Assembly: GCF_027107535.1 (NCBI RefSeq)
Contig: NZ_CP114283.1
Location: forward strand, 2,108,001 to 2,172,000
Direction: 5' to 3'
Source: Streptomyces aurantiacus
GTDB taxonomy: Bacteria > Actinomycetota > Actinomycetes > Streptomycetales > Streptomycetaceae
Length of the DNA stretch: 64,000 bases
Position numbers and translations under genes: made by a program. Of the stretch, positions 43,420 to 52,856 are shown in pieces. Position 1 is the first letter of the stretch; the number at the start of each line of letters is the position of its first letter. The notes under the pieces are model-generated. The model worked only from the letters and a program-made list of their open reading frames with translations. It was not told where the DNA came from and made no database searches.

Positions 43420-44315
43420 CGGTCGGTCTCCTTGCGGGGCGCGGCGTCGGCTTGTGCTTCGGCCGCTTCGACCTCCGCGACCTCGGCGTGGCCGGGTGCG
43501 TCTTCGTAGGGTTCGCCGAGGTAGGCGGCGACCACTCGTTCGTCGCCCTGGACGGTGGCGCTGTCGCCTTCGACGAGCTTTTCGCCCTGGACGAGGACGG
43601 CGACGCGGTCGCAGAGGTTGAAGATGAACCGCATGTCGTGCTCGATGACGAGTACGGCGATGCCCATGTCGCGGATGGCGAAGACGAGTTCTTCGGTGGC
43701 GCGCGTCTCCTGCGGGTTCATGCCGGCGGTGGGCTCGTCGAGGAGGAGGAGTCCGGGTTCGCTGGCGAGTGCCCGTGCGATTTCGAGCTTGCGCTGTTCG
43801 CCGTAGGGGAGGTTCCTGGCGAGGTGGTCGCGCTTGTGGGCGAGGCCGATGAAGTCCAGGAGTTCCATGGCGCGCTCTTCGGAGGCTTTTTCGGCTTTTT
43901 TGAAGCCGGGGCCGCGCAGGAGTGCGGACCAGAGGCCTTCCTTGGTGCGGGTGTGGCGGCCGACGAGCACGTTTTCCAGGACCGTCATGTTGGCGAAGAG
44001 ACGGATGTTCTGGAAGGTGCGGGCGATGCCGGCGGCGGTGACCTTGAAGGACTGGGCCGGCAGGACGGTGCCTTTGTACCGGACTTCTCCCTCGGTGGGG
44101 ATGTAGAGGCCGGTGAGGCAGTTGAAGAAGGTCGTCTTGCCGGCGCCGTTGGGGCCGATGAGTCCGACGATCTCGCCGCTGTTGACGGTGAGGTTGACGT
44201 TGCGTACGGCGGTGAGGCCGCCGAATCGCATGGTGACGCCGCGTGCGTCGAGCACGGTCTCGCCGGGGGTGCTTGCGCCCGGGGTGGCGTCTTTGGTGGT
44301 GGTGTTGGTAGTCAT
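43416..44315 (-). CDS. livG: Branched-chain amino acid ABC transporter ATPase
   Basis: A 299-residue LivG-type ATPase. Walker A is GPNGAGKTT (54-62), the family signature is LPYGEQRKLEIARAL, and Walker B is LLLLDEPTAGMNP. IEHDMRFIFNLCDRV contains the switch His. The N-terminal 20 residues are Thr/Pro-rich and the C-terminal 30 are acidic (AEVAEVEAAEAQAD), both beyond the usual family limits and probably disordered. It is 5 bp after livM and overlaps livF by 4 bp. Confidence 0.96.
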   Translation of the reverse strand: MTTNTTTKDATPGASTPGETVLDARGVTMRFGGLTAVRNVNLTVNSGEIVGLIGPNGAGKTTFFNCLTGLYIPTEGEVRYKGTVLPAQSFKVTAAGIARTFQNIRLFANMTVLENVLVGRHTRTKEGLWSALLRGPGFKKAEKASEERAMELLDFIGLAHKRDHLARNLPYGEQRKLEIARALASEPGLLLLDEPTAGMNPQETRATEELVFAIRDMGIAVLVIEHDMRFIFNLCDRVAVLVQGEKLVEGDSATVQGDERVVAAYLGEPYEDAPGHAEVAEVEAAEAQADAAPRKETDR

Positions 44316-44320
44316 CGTGG

Positions 44321-46153
44321 TCAGGCCCCTGCCTTGCTGAGGACTGTGGGGGCTTCCGCCTCGTCGTGGAATTCGAGCTGGCGGCGCCGGTTCGGGATGA
44401 GGCCTTCCGGACGGAAGCGCATCAGCAGGACGAGCGCGAGACCGAAGGCGAAGAGCTGGTAGTCGCCGAGGAACTGGAGCTTGGCCGGGATCAGGTAGAG
44501 CAGTGCGGCTCCGACGAGGGGGCCGCTGATGGTGCCCATGCCGCCGAGGACGACCGCTGCGAGCAGGAAGGCCGAGTTGGGCGGGACGACGTGGGCGAAC
44601 TGGTACTGCTCGGGGGTCACGGTGTAGGTGACGTGTGCCTGGACGGTTCCGGCGAGGCCGGCGAGGGCGGCTCCGAGTGCGAAGGCGATGAGTTTGACGC
44701 GGAAGCCGTTGATGCCCATGGCGAGGGCGGCTGTCTCGTCTTCGCGGATGGCGATCCAGGCGCGGCCGATGCGGGAGTCGCTGCTGCGTCGGAAGACGAT
44801 GACGACGACGAAGGTGATGAGGAGCATCAGCAGGAAGTAGTTGGCGAATCGCGCGATGGTCATTCCGGCGATGGTGTGTTCCTGGCCGAAGTCGAATCCG
44901 AGGATGTTGAGGTTCGGGATCGACGCGATGCCGTTGGAGCCGTTGGTGATGTCGGGGCCGCTGGTGCCGTCCATGTTGAGGACGCCGATGCGGAAGATCT
45001 CGCCGAAGCCGAGGGTGACGATGGCGAGGTAGTCGCCGCGCAGCCGCAGGGTGGGGGCGCCGATGAGGACGCCGAAGACCATGGCGACGGCGGCGCCGAG
45101 GAGGGCGGAGGCCCAGAACGGCAGGTGGATGTCGAAGGGTGAGGAGGGGGAGCCGGAGACCATGGCCGCGGTGTAGGCGCCGACGCCGAGGAAGGCGACG
45201 TAGCCGAGGTCGAGGAGTCCGGCGAGGCCGACGACGATGTTGAGGCCGAGGGCGACGGTGGCGAAGATCAGGATGTAGACGCCGATGGTCGCGTACTGGT
45301 CGTCGGACTGGGTGAAGGGGAAGGCGGCGGCTGCTGCGAACGCGCCGATCATCGTCACGTTGCGGTGCTTGGCGGTGAGTGCGGAGACTCGGCCGACGAG
45401 TCCGGCTTTGGCGGCGGCGGCGAAGCAGAAGCCGGCGGTGATGAGGAAGCCGACGAAGAGTTCGTCGTACTCGGTGCCGATGCCGTAGGTGAAGACGATC
45501 AGGCCGAGGGTGAGTGCCGCGCCGATGATGAGGATCTCGGCGTATGCGGGCAGTTTGCGGGCCGGGGCGGCGGTGCCGGAGGCGAAGGCCGCCTTGATGA
45601 TGGTGCGTTCGTGCCGGGCCTTGTGGCGGAACTGCTCCCAGGCGGTGTCTTCGGGGTCGAAGGGATCCGGTGCCGGTCGTTCGAACGGCAGGGAGAGTGC
45701 GCCGAGGAGGGCGGTGAGGGTGGCGATGGCCGCGACCCAGCCGCCGGGTTCGAGGTTCGCGAGGCCGCCGAGCTGGGTGCTGATCGCGATGATCGTGTAC
45801 CAGGCGGTGGCGAACGCGGCGAGTGCGGCGAGTTTGATGGCGCTGTCGGCGCCTGCCGGTGCCAGCCAGCGCAGGCCCTTGATGCCGTAGGAGGCGAGGC
45901 CGAGCAGGGCGGTGAGGGCGCCGCCGATGAGGACGAGGACCTGGAGGCCGCCGGGGTAGCCGTAGTAGGTGAGGTCGCCGGGGAAGGCGTCGGTCCAGGT
46001 CCAGGCGAGGAAGGCGGAGATGACGGTGAGGATGCCGCCGCCGGTGGCGAGGGCGCGTCCGAGGTGCGGCGGGATGCCGATGAGTCCAGAGGTGGCGCCG
46101 GAGGGGTCCTTGGCGAGCGTCTGGGTGGTGGTGTGTGTGGTCATCGGTGTCAC
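44321..46153 (-). CDS. livM: Branched-chain amino acid ABC transporter permease with long N-terminal membrane extension
   Basis: A 610-residue LivM-type permease. The conserved domain occupies roughly residues 285-600 (LNIVVGLAGLLDLGYVAFLG, LRLRGDYLAIVTLGFGEIFR, AWIAIREDETAALAMGIN with the EAA-like loop). The first ~270 residues add several hydrophobic segments (VLVLIGGALTALLGLASYG, IIGAALTLGLIVFTYGIG), making it much longer than enterobacterial LivM. GTG 46153 overlaps the livH stop (GTGA); ATG 46144 three codons later is an alternative start. It works with LivH, LivG, LivF and LivK. Confidence 0.93.
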   Translation of the reverse strand: MTPMTTHTTTQTLAKDPSGATSGLIGIPPHLGRALATGGGILTVISAFLAWTWTDAFPGDLTYYGYPGGLQVLVLIGGALTALLGLASYGIKGLRWLAPAGADSAIKLAALAAFATAWYTIIAISTQLGGLANLEPGGWVAAIATLTALLGALSLPFERPAPDPFDPEDTAWEQFRHKARHERTIIKAAFASGTAAPARKLPAYAEILIIGAALTLGLIVFTYGIGTEYDELFVGFLITAGFCFAAAAKAGLVGRVSALTAKHRNVTMIGAFAAAAAFPFTQSDDQYATIGVYILIFATVALGLNIVVGLAGLLDLGYVAFLGVGAYTAAMVSGSPSSPFDIHLPFWASALLGAAVAMVFGVLIGAPTLRLRGDYLAIVTLGFGEIFRIGVLNMDGTSGPDITNGSNGIASIPNLNILGFDFGQEHTIAGMTIARFANYFLLMLLITFVVVIVFRRSSDSRIGRAWIAIREDETAALAMGINGFRVKLIAFALGAALAGLAGTVQAHVTYTVTPEQYQFAHVVPPNSAFLLAAVVLGGMGTISGPLVGAALLYLIPAKLQFLGDYQLFAFGLALVLLMRFRPEGLIPNRRRQLEFHDEAEAPTVLSKAGA

Positions 46154-47082
46154 GCCCTGTCCGCGACGCGCTCGCCGAGCAGGCCTTGTGGCCTGAAGAG
46201 GAGCACGAGGATGAGGAGTACGAAGGCCCAGACGTTGGCCCAGGACTGGCCGCCGAGCTGTTCCATGCCGGGGACGTCGGCGATGTAGGCGGTGGCCATG
46301 GTTTCGGCGAGGCCGAGGACGAGGCCGCCGATCATGGCGCCGTAGATGTTGCCGATGCCGCCGAGGACGGCGGCGGTGAAGGCCTTGAGTCCGAGGATGA
46401 AGCCCATGCGGAAGTCGATCTGGCCGTACTTGAGGCCGTAGGCGAGGCCTCCGACGGCGGCGAACGCGGCGCCGAGGGCGAAGGCGACCACGATGATGCG
46501 GTCGGTGTTGATGCCCATGAGCTTGGCGGTGTCCGGGTCCTGGGCGGTGGCCTGCATGCCGCGTCCGGTCCGGGTCTTCATGACGAAGTAGGCGAGGATC
46601 GCCATGCTGATGGGGGCGGCGGAGAACAGGAAGATGTCACCGGTCTGGAAGGTGACGCTGCCGATCTCGAAGGGGCCGCCCTCGATCTGCGGGAACGTGC
46701 GTGCCGACTTGGCGTTGGGGTACCAGGCCCACACCGCCTGCTGGAGGGCCAGGGAGAGGCCGATGGCGGTGATGAGCGGGGCGAGCCGTGGCGCGGTGCG
46801 CAGGGGCCGGTAGGCGAATCGTTCCGCGCCGACCGCCACGGTGGTGGCGACGAATACGGCGCCGACGAGCATGAGCGGCAGGGCGATCCACATGGTGGTG
46901 CCGTCGGGCAGTACGTACAGGTAGACCGTGAGCGCCCCGAAGGCGCCGGTCATGAAGATCTCGCCGTGGGCGAAGTTGATGAGCTGGACAATGCCATAGA
47001 CCATCGTGTAGCCGATGGCGACCAGCCCGTACATGGATCCCAGTAGCAGGCCGTTGACCAGCTGCTGCGGCAGTTCGTTCAC
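46150..47082 (-). CDS. livH: Branched-chain amino acid ABC transporter permease
   Basis: A 310-residue LivH-type membrane permease with about eight hydrophobic segments. The start QLVNGLLLGSMYGLVAIGYT, MVYGIVQLINFAHGEIFM and MQATAQDPDTAKLMGINTDR (EAA loop) are the family's conserved blocks. The GTG start (47082) lies 110 bp after livK, across a stable hairpin, so expression of the membrane genes is probably lower than that of the binding protein. Its stop overlaps livM. Confidence 0.95.
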   Translation of the reverse strand: MNELPQQLVNGLLLGSMYGLVAIGYTMVYGIVQLINFAHGEIFMTGAFGALTVYLYVLPDGTTMWIALPLMLVGAVFVATTVAVGAERFAYRPLRTAPRLAPLITAIGLSLALQQAVWAWYPNAKSARTFPQIEGGPFEIGSVTFQTGDIFLFSAAPISMAILAYFVMKTRTGRGMQATAQDPDTAKLMGINTDRIIVVAFALGAAFAAVGGLAYGLKYGQIDFRMGFILGLKAFTAAVLGGIGNIYGAMIGGLVLGLAETMATAYIADVPGMEQLGGQSWANVWAFVLLILVLLFRPQGLLGERVADRA

Positions 47083-47134
47083 CGCATGTCCTCCGAGACG
47101 TTCGGATAGTCGAGGGATGTGACCGGATGCGAGT

Positions 47135-47170
47135 CCGCGCGGGGCGCCAGTGGTGCGGCGCCCCGCGCGG
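47135..47170 (-). terminator. Attenuating hairpin between livK and livH
   Basis: CCGCGCGGGGCGCC pairs perfectly with GGCGCCCCGCGCGG across an 8-nt loop (14-bp stem, extendable by GAG/CTC). It lies 21 bp after the livK stop and 52 bp before the livH start. It probably stabilises livK mRNA or causes partial termination. Confidence 0.75.
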
Positions 47171-47191
47171 CTCGTGGGTGGTGCGGGTGGG

Positions 47192-48427
47192 TCAGTCCTT
47201 GTAGGTGCCGGACTTCACGGACTTCCAATCGGTGCCCTCGACCGAGTAGACGGTGAGCTGCTTGTTGGTCGCGTCACCGAACTCGTCGAAGGAGACCTTA
47301 CCGGTCACGCCGTCGAAGGAGACGTTCTGCATGGCCTCGGTGACCTTGGCGCGGGCGTCGTCCGGGAGCTTGCCGTCGTTGTCCTCGACGACCTTCTTCA
47401 CGGACTCGATGATCGCCCAGGCGGAGTCGTAGGAGTAGCCTCCGTACGCCTCGTAGGCCTCCTTGTAGCCCGCGGCCTTGTAGTTGGCGACGAACTCCTT
47501 GGCGGAGGGGAGCTCCTCGACCGGCGCGCCGACCGAGGTGGCGAGGTCGCCCTTGCCGCTGGCGCCGGCCAGCTTGATGAAGTCGGCGCTGTAGATGCCG
47601 TCACCGCCGACCAGCGGGACCTTGGCGCCGGCGGCCTTGATCTGCTTGCTCAGCGGGCCGGCCTGCGGGTACTCACCGCCGTAGTAGACGACGTCCGCCT
47701 TGGAGGTCTTCACCTTGGTGGCGACCGCGGAGAAGTCCTTGGTGTCGGGGTCGATGTGCTCGGTGCCGACGACCTTGCCGCCGAGCTTCTTGAACTCGTC
47801 GGTGAAGGTGGCGGCCAGGCCGGCGCCGTAGGTCTTCTTGTCGTCGATGACGTAGACGCTCTTCTTCTTGGCGTCGTTGTAGACGTACTGCGCGGCGAAC
47901 GGGCCCTGGATGGCGTCCGTGGTCGCGGTGCGGAAGTACGACTTGTACGGGCGGGCCTTCGTGCCGCCGTTCCACTCCGTGCCCTGGGTCAGGGCCGGGT
48001 TGGTGTTGGCGGGGGAGACCTCGACGAGCTTGGCGTCGTCGAAGACCTTCTGCATGGACTCGGCCACGGAGGAGTTCAGCGGGCCGACGACACCGAGGAC
48101 GTCCTTGTTGGCGACGAACTTGGTGGCGTTCTGCTGGCCCGCGGAGGGCTGCGCCTGGTCGTCGAGGGACTCGACCTTGAAGGTGACGCCCTCGACGGTC
48201 TTTTCCTTGTTGGCGGTCTTGGCGGCGAGGTCCACGGAGTTCTTGATACCGAGGCCCAGCGCGGAGAGGTCGCCGGTCAGCGGGGCGTCGACGCCGATGA
48301 CGACAGTGGTGCCGCCGTCGCCGGAGTCCGAGCCGCCGCCGTCGTCGTCGCGCGAGCCACAGGCGGTGAGGGTGAGTGCTCCCGCCGCCAGTGCGGCGGT
48401 GATGGCGATGAGCGAACGTTGACGCAC
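47192..48427 (-). CDS. livK: Branched-chain amino acid binding lipoprotein
   Basis: A 411-residue extracellular substrate-binding protein (type I periplasmic binding fold). GTG 48427 follows AAGGA. The signal peptide ends in the lipobox LTAC with Cys23, then a Gly/Asp/Ser-rich linker (GSRDDDGGGSDSGDGG). The core VVIGVDAPLTGDLSALGLGI and later VVGPLNSSVAESM, VYVIDDKKTYGAGLA and YGGYSYDSAWAIIESV are typical of Leu/Ile/Val-binding proteins. It is the first gene of the liv unit, separated from the permease genes by a hairpin. Confidence 0.96.
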   Translation of the reverse strand: MRQRSLIAITAALAAGALTLTACGSRDDDGGGSDSGDGGTTVVIGVDAPLTGDLSALGLGIKNSVDLAAKTANKEKTVEGVTFKVESLDDQAQPSAGQQNATKFVANKDVLGVVGPLNSSVAESMQKVFDDAKLVEVSPANTNPALTQGTEWNGGTKARPYKSYFRTATTDAIQGPFAAQYVYNDAKKKSVYVIDDKKTYGAGLAATFTDEFKKLGGKVVGTEHIDPDTKDFSAVATKVKTSKADVVYYGGEYPQAGPLSKQIKAAGAKVPLVGGDGIYSADFIKLAGASGKGDLATSVGAPVEELPSAKEFVANYKAAGYKEAYEAYGGYSYDSAWAIIESVKKVVEDNDGKLPDDARAKVTEAMQNVSFDGVTGKVSFDEFGDATNKQLTVYSVEGTDWKSVKSGTYKD

Positions 48428-48728
48428 GATCAGCAGTCCTTTCCCTGGCGCGGCCGTTCCTCGTGGAACGGGCCGAGTCGAGCGCTGGGCCGAAAATTGT
48501 TCGAATCCGGTGGCGCGGTGACTGGCCGTGACTCTAAGCGGGTGAAGGGAACGTGGAGGAGAGTCTGACCCAGGCTGTGACGCTCTTGTTATGACACGAG
48601 GTAATGCAGAGCGGTACTCAGTGGGTGGATGGGCGGAATTCCGGCCGATTCGTCCTGTCCACATAGTGAGAACCTGCAGGACGGGCGGCGGTGATTTCAG
48701 TAGCGTTCCAGTATTTTGCTAGTGACAG
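48428..48728 (-). other. livK upstream region
   Basis: These 301 bp hold no supported gene. They contain the livK leader and probably its promoter on the minus strand, and the 3' flank of the next minus-strand gene. It is AT-richer than the surroundings around 48580-48720. No clear GlnR box or riboswitch was recognised. Confidence 0.5.
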
Positions 48729-49346
48729 TCACTCGTTGCTGCAGGCTACTTGAAGGGCCTCCGAGAGGTCGTGCGCGTAGCGCTCGCCCAGAATGAAGCT
48801 GTGGTCTTCTATTGCGCGCGTATTACGCAGAGTCACGTCCAGGAAAGGCAGTCCGGCATTCCTCGGCGTATGCGCGCATTCCGTGACATGCAGAGTGAAA
48901 ACGATCTTGTGGCCGAAGCCCGTTCTGGTCCGGAACGGCGGCTTCGGCACCGACGTCAGGGCGAGACCGGCGTAGGGCTGGGAAATGCGCACGACGGTGA
49001 TCGGCGGACCGGACAGCGCGGTGACCTTCATCCCGAAGCTGAAGCTGCCGCGCGGCGCGCCGGCGGGCGTGCCCTCCCTGCCCAGGTAGGTGACGTCGAC
49101 CGCCTGGGACGGATACGGGGCGGGTCCGGCCGGCGGTTCGTGCGGCCGGGTCGCGTAGAGGTAGCCGCCGCCCGCGACGAGCACGGCCGCCGTCGCGGAC
49201 GCGAGCGCGGCGCGGCGGTGCCGGGCGTAGAGCGCCACCAGGCGGCCGTACGGCTGTGAGGGGCTGCGTGGCGGGGGCGGCTCGGCGGCGTCCCACACGC
49301 GCGTGCCCTCGCCCGGTTCGACCGGCCCCACACCGCTCAAATCCAT
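48729..49346 (-). CDS. Membrane-anchored protein of unknown function
   Basis: A 205-residue protein. A Pro-rich cytoplasmic N-terminus (about 1-42) precedes one transmembrane helix (AALASATAAVLVAGGGYLYA, 46-65), leaving an extracytoplasmic beta-rich domain (YPSQAVDVTYLGREG, FSFGMKVTALSGPPITVVRI) with two cysteines near the C-terminus. The fold is unrecognised. Its ATG overlaps the end of the upstream lipoprotein gene by 10 bp, so the two are probably co-expressed. It could be a sensor or envelope factor; no function is assigned. Confidence 0.7.
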   Translation of the reverse strand: MDLSGVGPVEPGEGTRVWDAAEPPPPRSPSQPYGRLVALYARHRRAALASATAAVLVAGGGYLYATRPHEPPAGPAPYPSQAVDVTYLGREGTPAGAPRGSFSFGMKVTALSGPPITVVRISQPYAGLALTSVPKPPFRTRTGFGHKIVFTLHVTECAHTPRNAGLPFLDVTLRNTRAIEDHSFILGERYAHDLSEALQVACSNE

Positions 49347-49771
49347 GGCCCTTCGCCCGGACCGCCGTCGCGGTACCAGGCCTCGCAGCCGGTGCGCGTC
49401 TCACGGTCGATCAGCCGCTCCGCGGCCTTCTGGCCCTCGCGGGCCTTCGTGGCCCTGGCGGCGTCCACGACGTCCCGCAGGATCTCGTACTGGCCGTTGG
49501 ACAGGCCCATGGACTGGTAGTCGCCGTAGGTGCCGTCGTCCAGGACCTCCCGCGACCAGTGGGCGACGATCCGTGCGCACAGGTCCTCGGGCGGGGTCGC
49601 TGCGGGCGAGGATGCCGCCCCCGAGCCGGGAGACGCGCTCTGCCGCGCGGCGCTCGCGCCGTCCGGTGTGTCCGGTTCGCCGCATCCGGTGACCAGGGCG
49701 GCGGCGAGGAGCGCCGGCCCCGCACCCCGCCCGAGCGCCCGCCTCGGCCCGGAGGCCCCGCCTGTTCCCAT
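49337..49771 (-). CDS. Small putative lipoprotein
   Basis: A 144-residue protein with a signal peptide ending in a lipobox-like LVTGC (about residues 26-30), a Ser/Ala/Pro-rich linker, and a helical domain with two cysteines (EDLCARIVAHWSREVLDD and TGCEAWYRDG) that may pair. It has no recognised family. It overlaps the membrane-protein gene downstream by 10 bp. The start ATG 49771 is the only one giving the signal sequence. Confidence 0.7.
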   Translation of the reverse strand: MGTGGASGPRRALGRGAGPALLAAALVTGCGEPDTPDGASAARQSASPGSGAASSPAATPPEDLCARIVAHWSREVLDDGTYGDYQSMGLSNGQYEILRDVVDAARATKAREGQKAAERLIDRETRTGCEAWYRDGGPGEGPWI

Positions 49772-49850
49772 CCTCTGACGCTAGGCCGCCGGGTGCCCGG
49801 GATCAACGCCGTTGCGTACAAAGGCTGTCGGAGGATGGCCGCCCGGTGGC

Positions 49851-50339
49851 TCAGCCTGTCGCGCCGACCCGCTCCGCGTCGCTCGGGTTCACGCCGCGCA
49901 GCATGCAGGTCAGCCGCGCGCTGCACACCCGCTTCCCGTCCTCGTCGCTGATCACGATCTCGTAGGTGGCGGTGGAGCGGCCCCGGTGCAGCGGGGTGGC
50001 CACTCCGGTGACCAGGCCGGAGCGGGCGCCGCGGTGGTGGGTGCAGTTCAGGTCGACTCCGACGGCGATCTTGGAGCTGCCGCCGTGCAGCATGGCGCCG
50101 ACCGAGCCGAGCGTCTCGGCGAGCACGGCGGAGGCGCCGCCGTGCAGGAGCCCGTACGGCTGGGTGTTGCCCTCGACCGGCATGGTGCCCACGACGCGGT
50201 CCGCGGAGGCCTCGACGATCTGGACGCCCATGCGTGCCCCGAGGTGTCCGGCGGAGAACATGGCGACCAGGTCCACGCCGAGCGCCGAGTACTCGTCGAT
50301 GACCTCTTGCGGGAACTTGACGTGTTGCTGCTCGCCCAT
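49851..50339 (-). CDS. Hotdog-fold thioesterase (PaaI-like)
   Basis: A 162-residue acyl-CoA thioesterase of the hotdog superfamily. PYGLLHGGASAVLAETLGS is the central helix with the HGG motif and the catalytic acid (Glu). VGVDLNCTHHRGARSGLVTG and ATYEIVISDEDGKRVCSARL are the following strands. It probably hydrolyses aryl- or acyl-CoA thioesters in the cytoplasm. GAAGGAG lies nine bases before the ATG. It is followed by a possibly separate unit; no pathway genes are adjacent. Confidence 0.87.
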   Translation of the reverse strand: MGEQQHVKFPQEVIDEYSALGVDLVAMFSAGHLGARMGVQIVEASADRVVGTMPVEGNTQPYGLLHGGASAVLAETLGSVGAMLHGGSSKIAVGVDLNCTHHRGARSGLVTGVATPLHRGRSTATYEIVISDEDGKRVCSARLTCMLRGVNPSDAERVGATG

Positions 50340-50384
50340 GGGGTCCGGCTCCTTCGTCGTCGATCCTGGCGTCTAAGCGAACGC

Positions 50385-52664
<2,280 letters not shown>

Positions 52665-52856
52665 CTCGGCCTCCTCTTCGAGCACACGTGTGAGGTACGT
52701 CTCCGATCCTCCCACGTGGGGGTGACACCGATCGCGGCCCGTCCCGGAGAACGATCGTGCGCGCGCCCCGCCGGGGGACGAACCGTGACGCGGGCACGCG
52801 GCCGGCGGGCGGCGGGGCGGGGCCGACTGTCAGTGGGGCGTGGCAGGATCGGGGGC

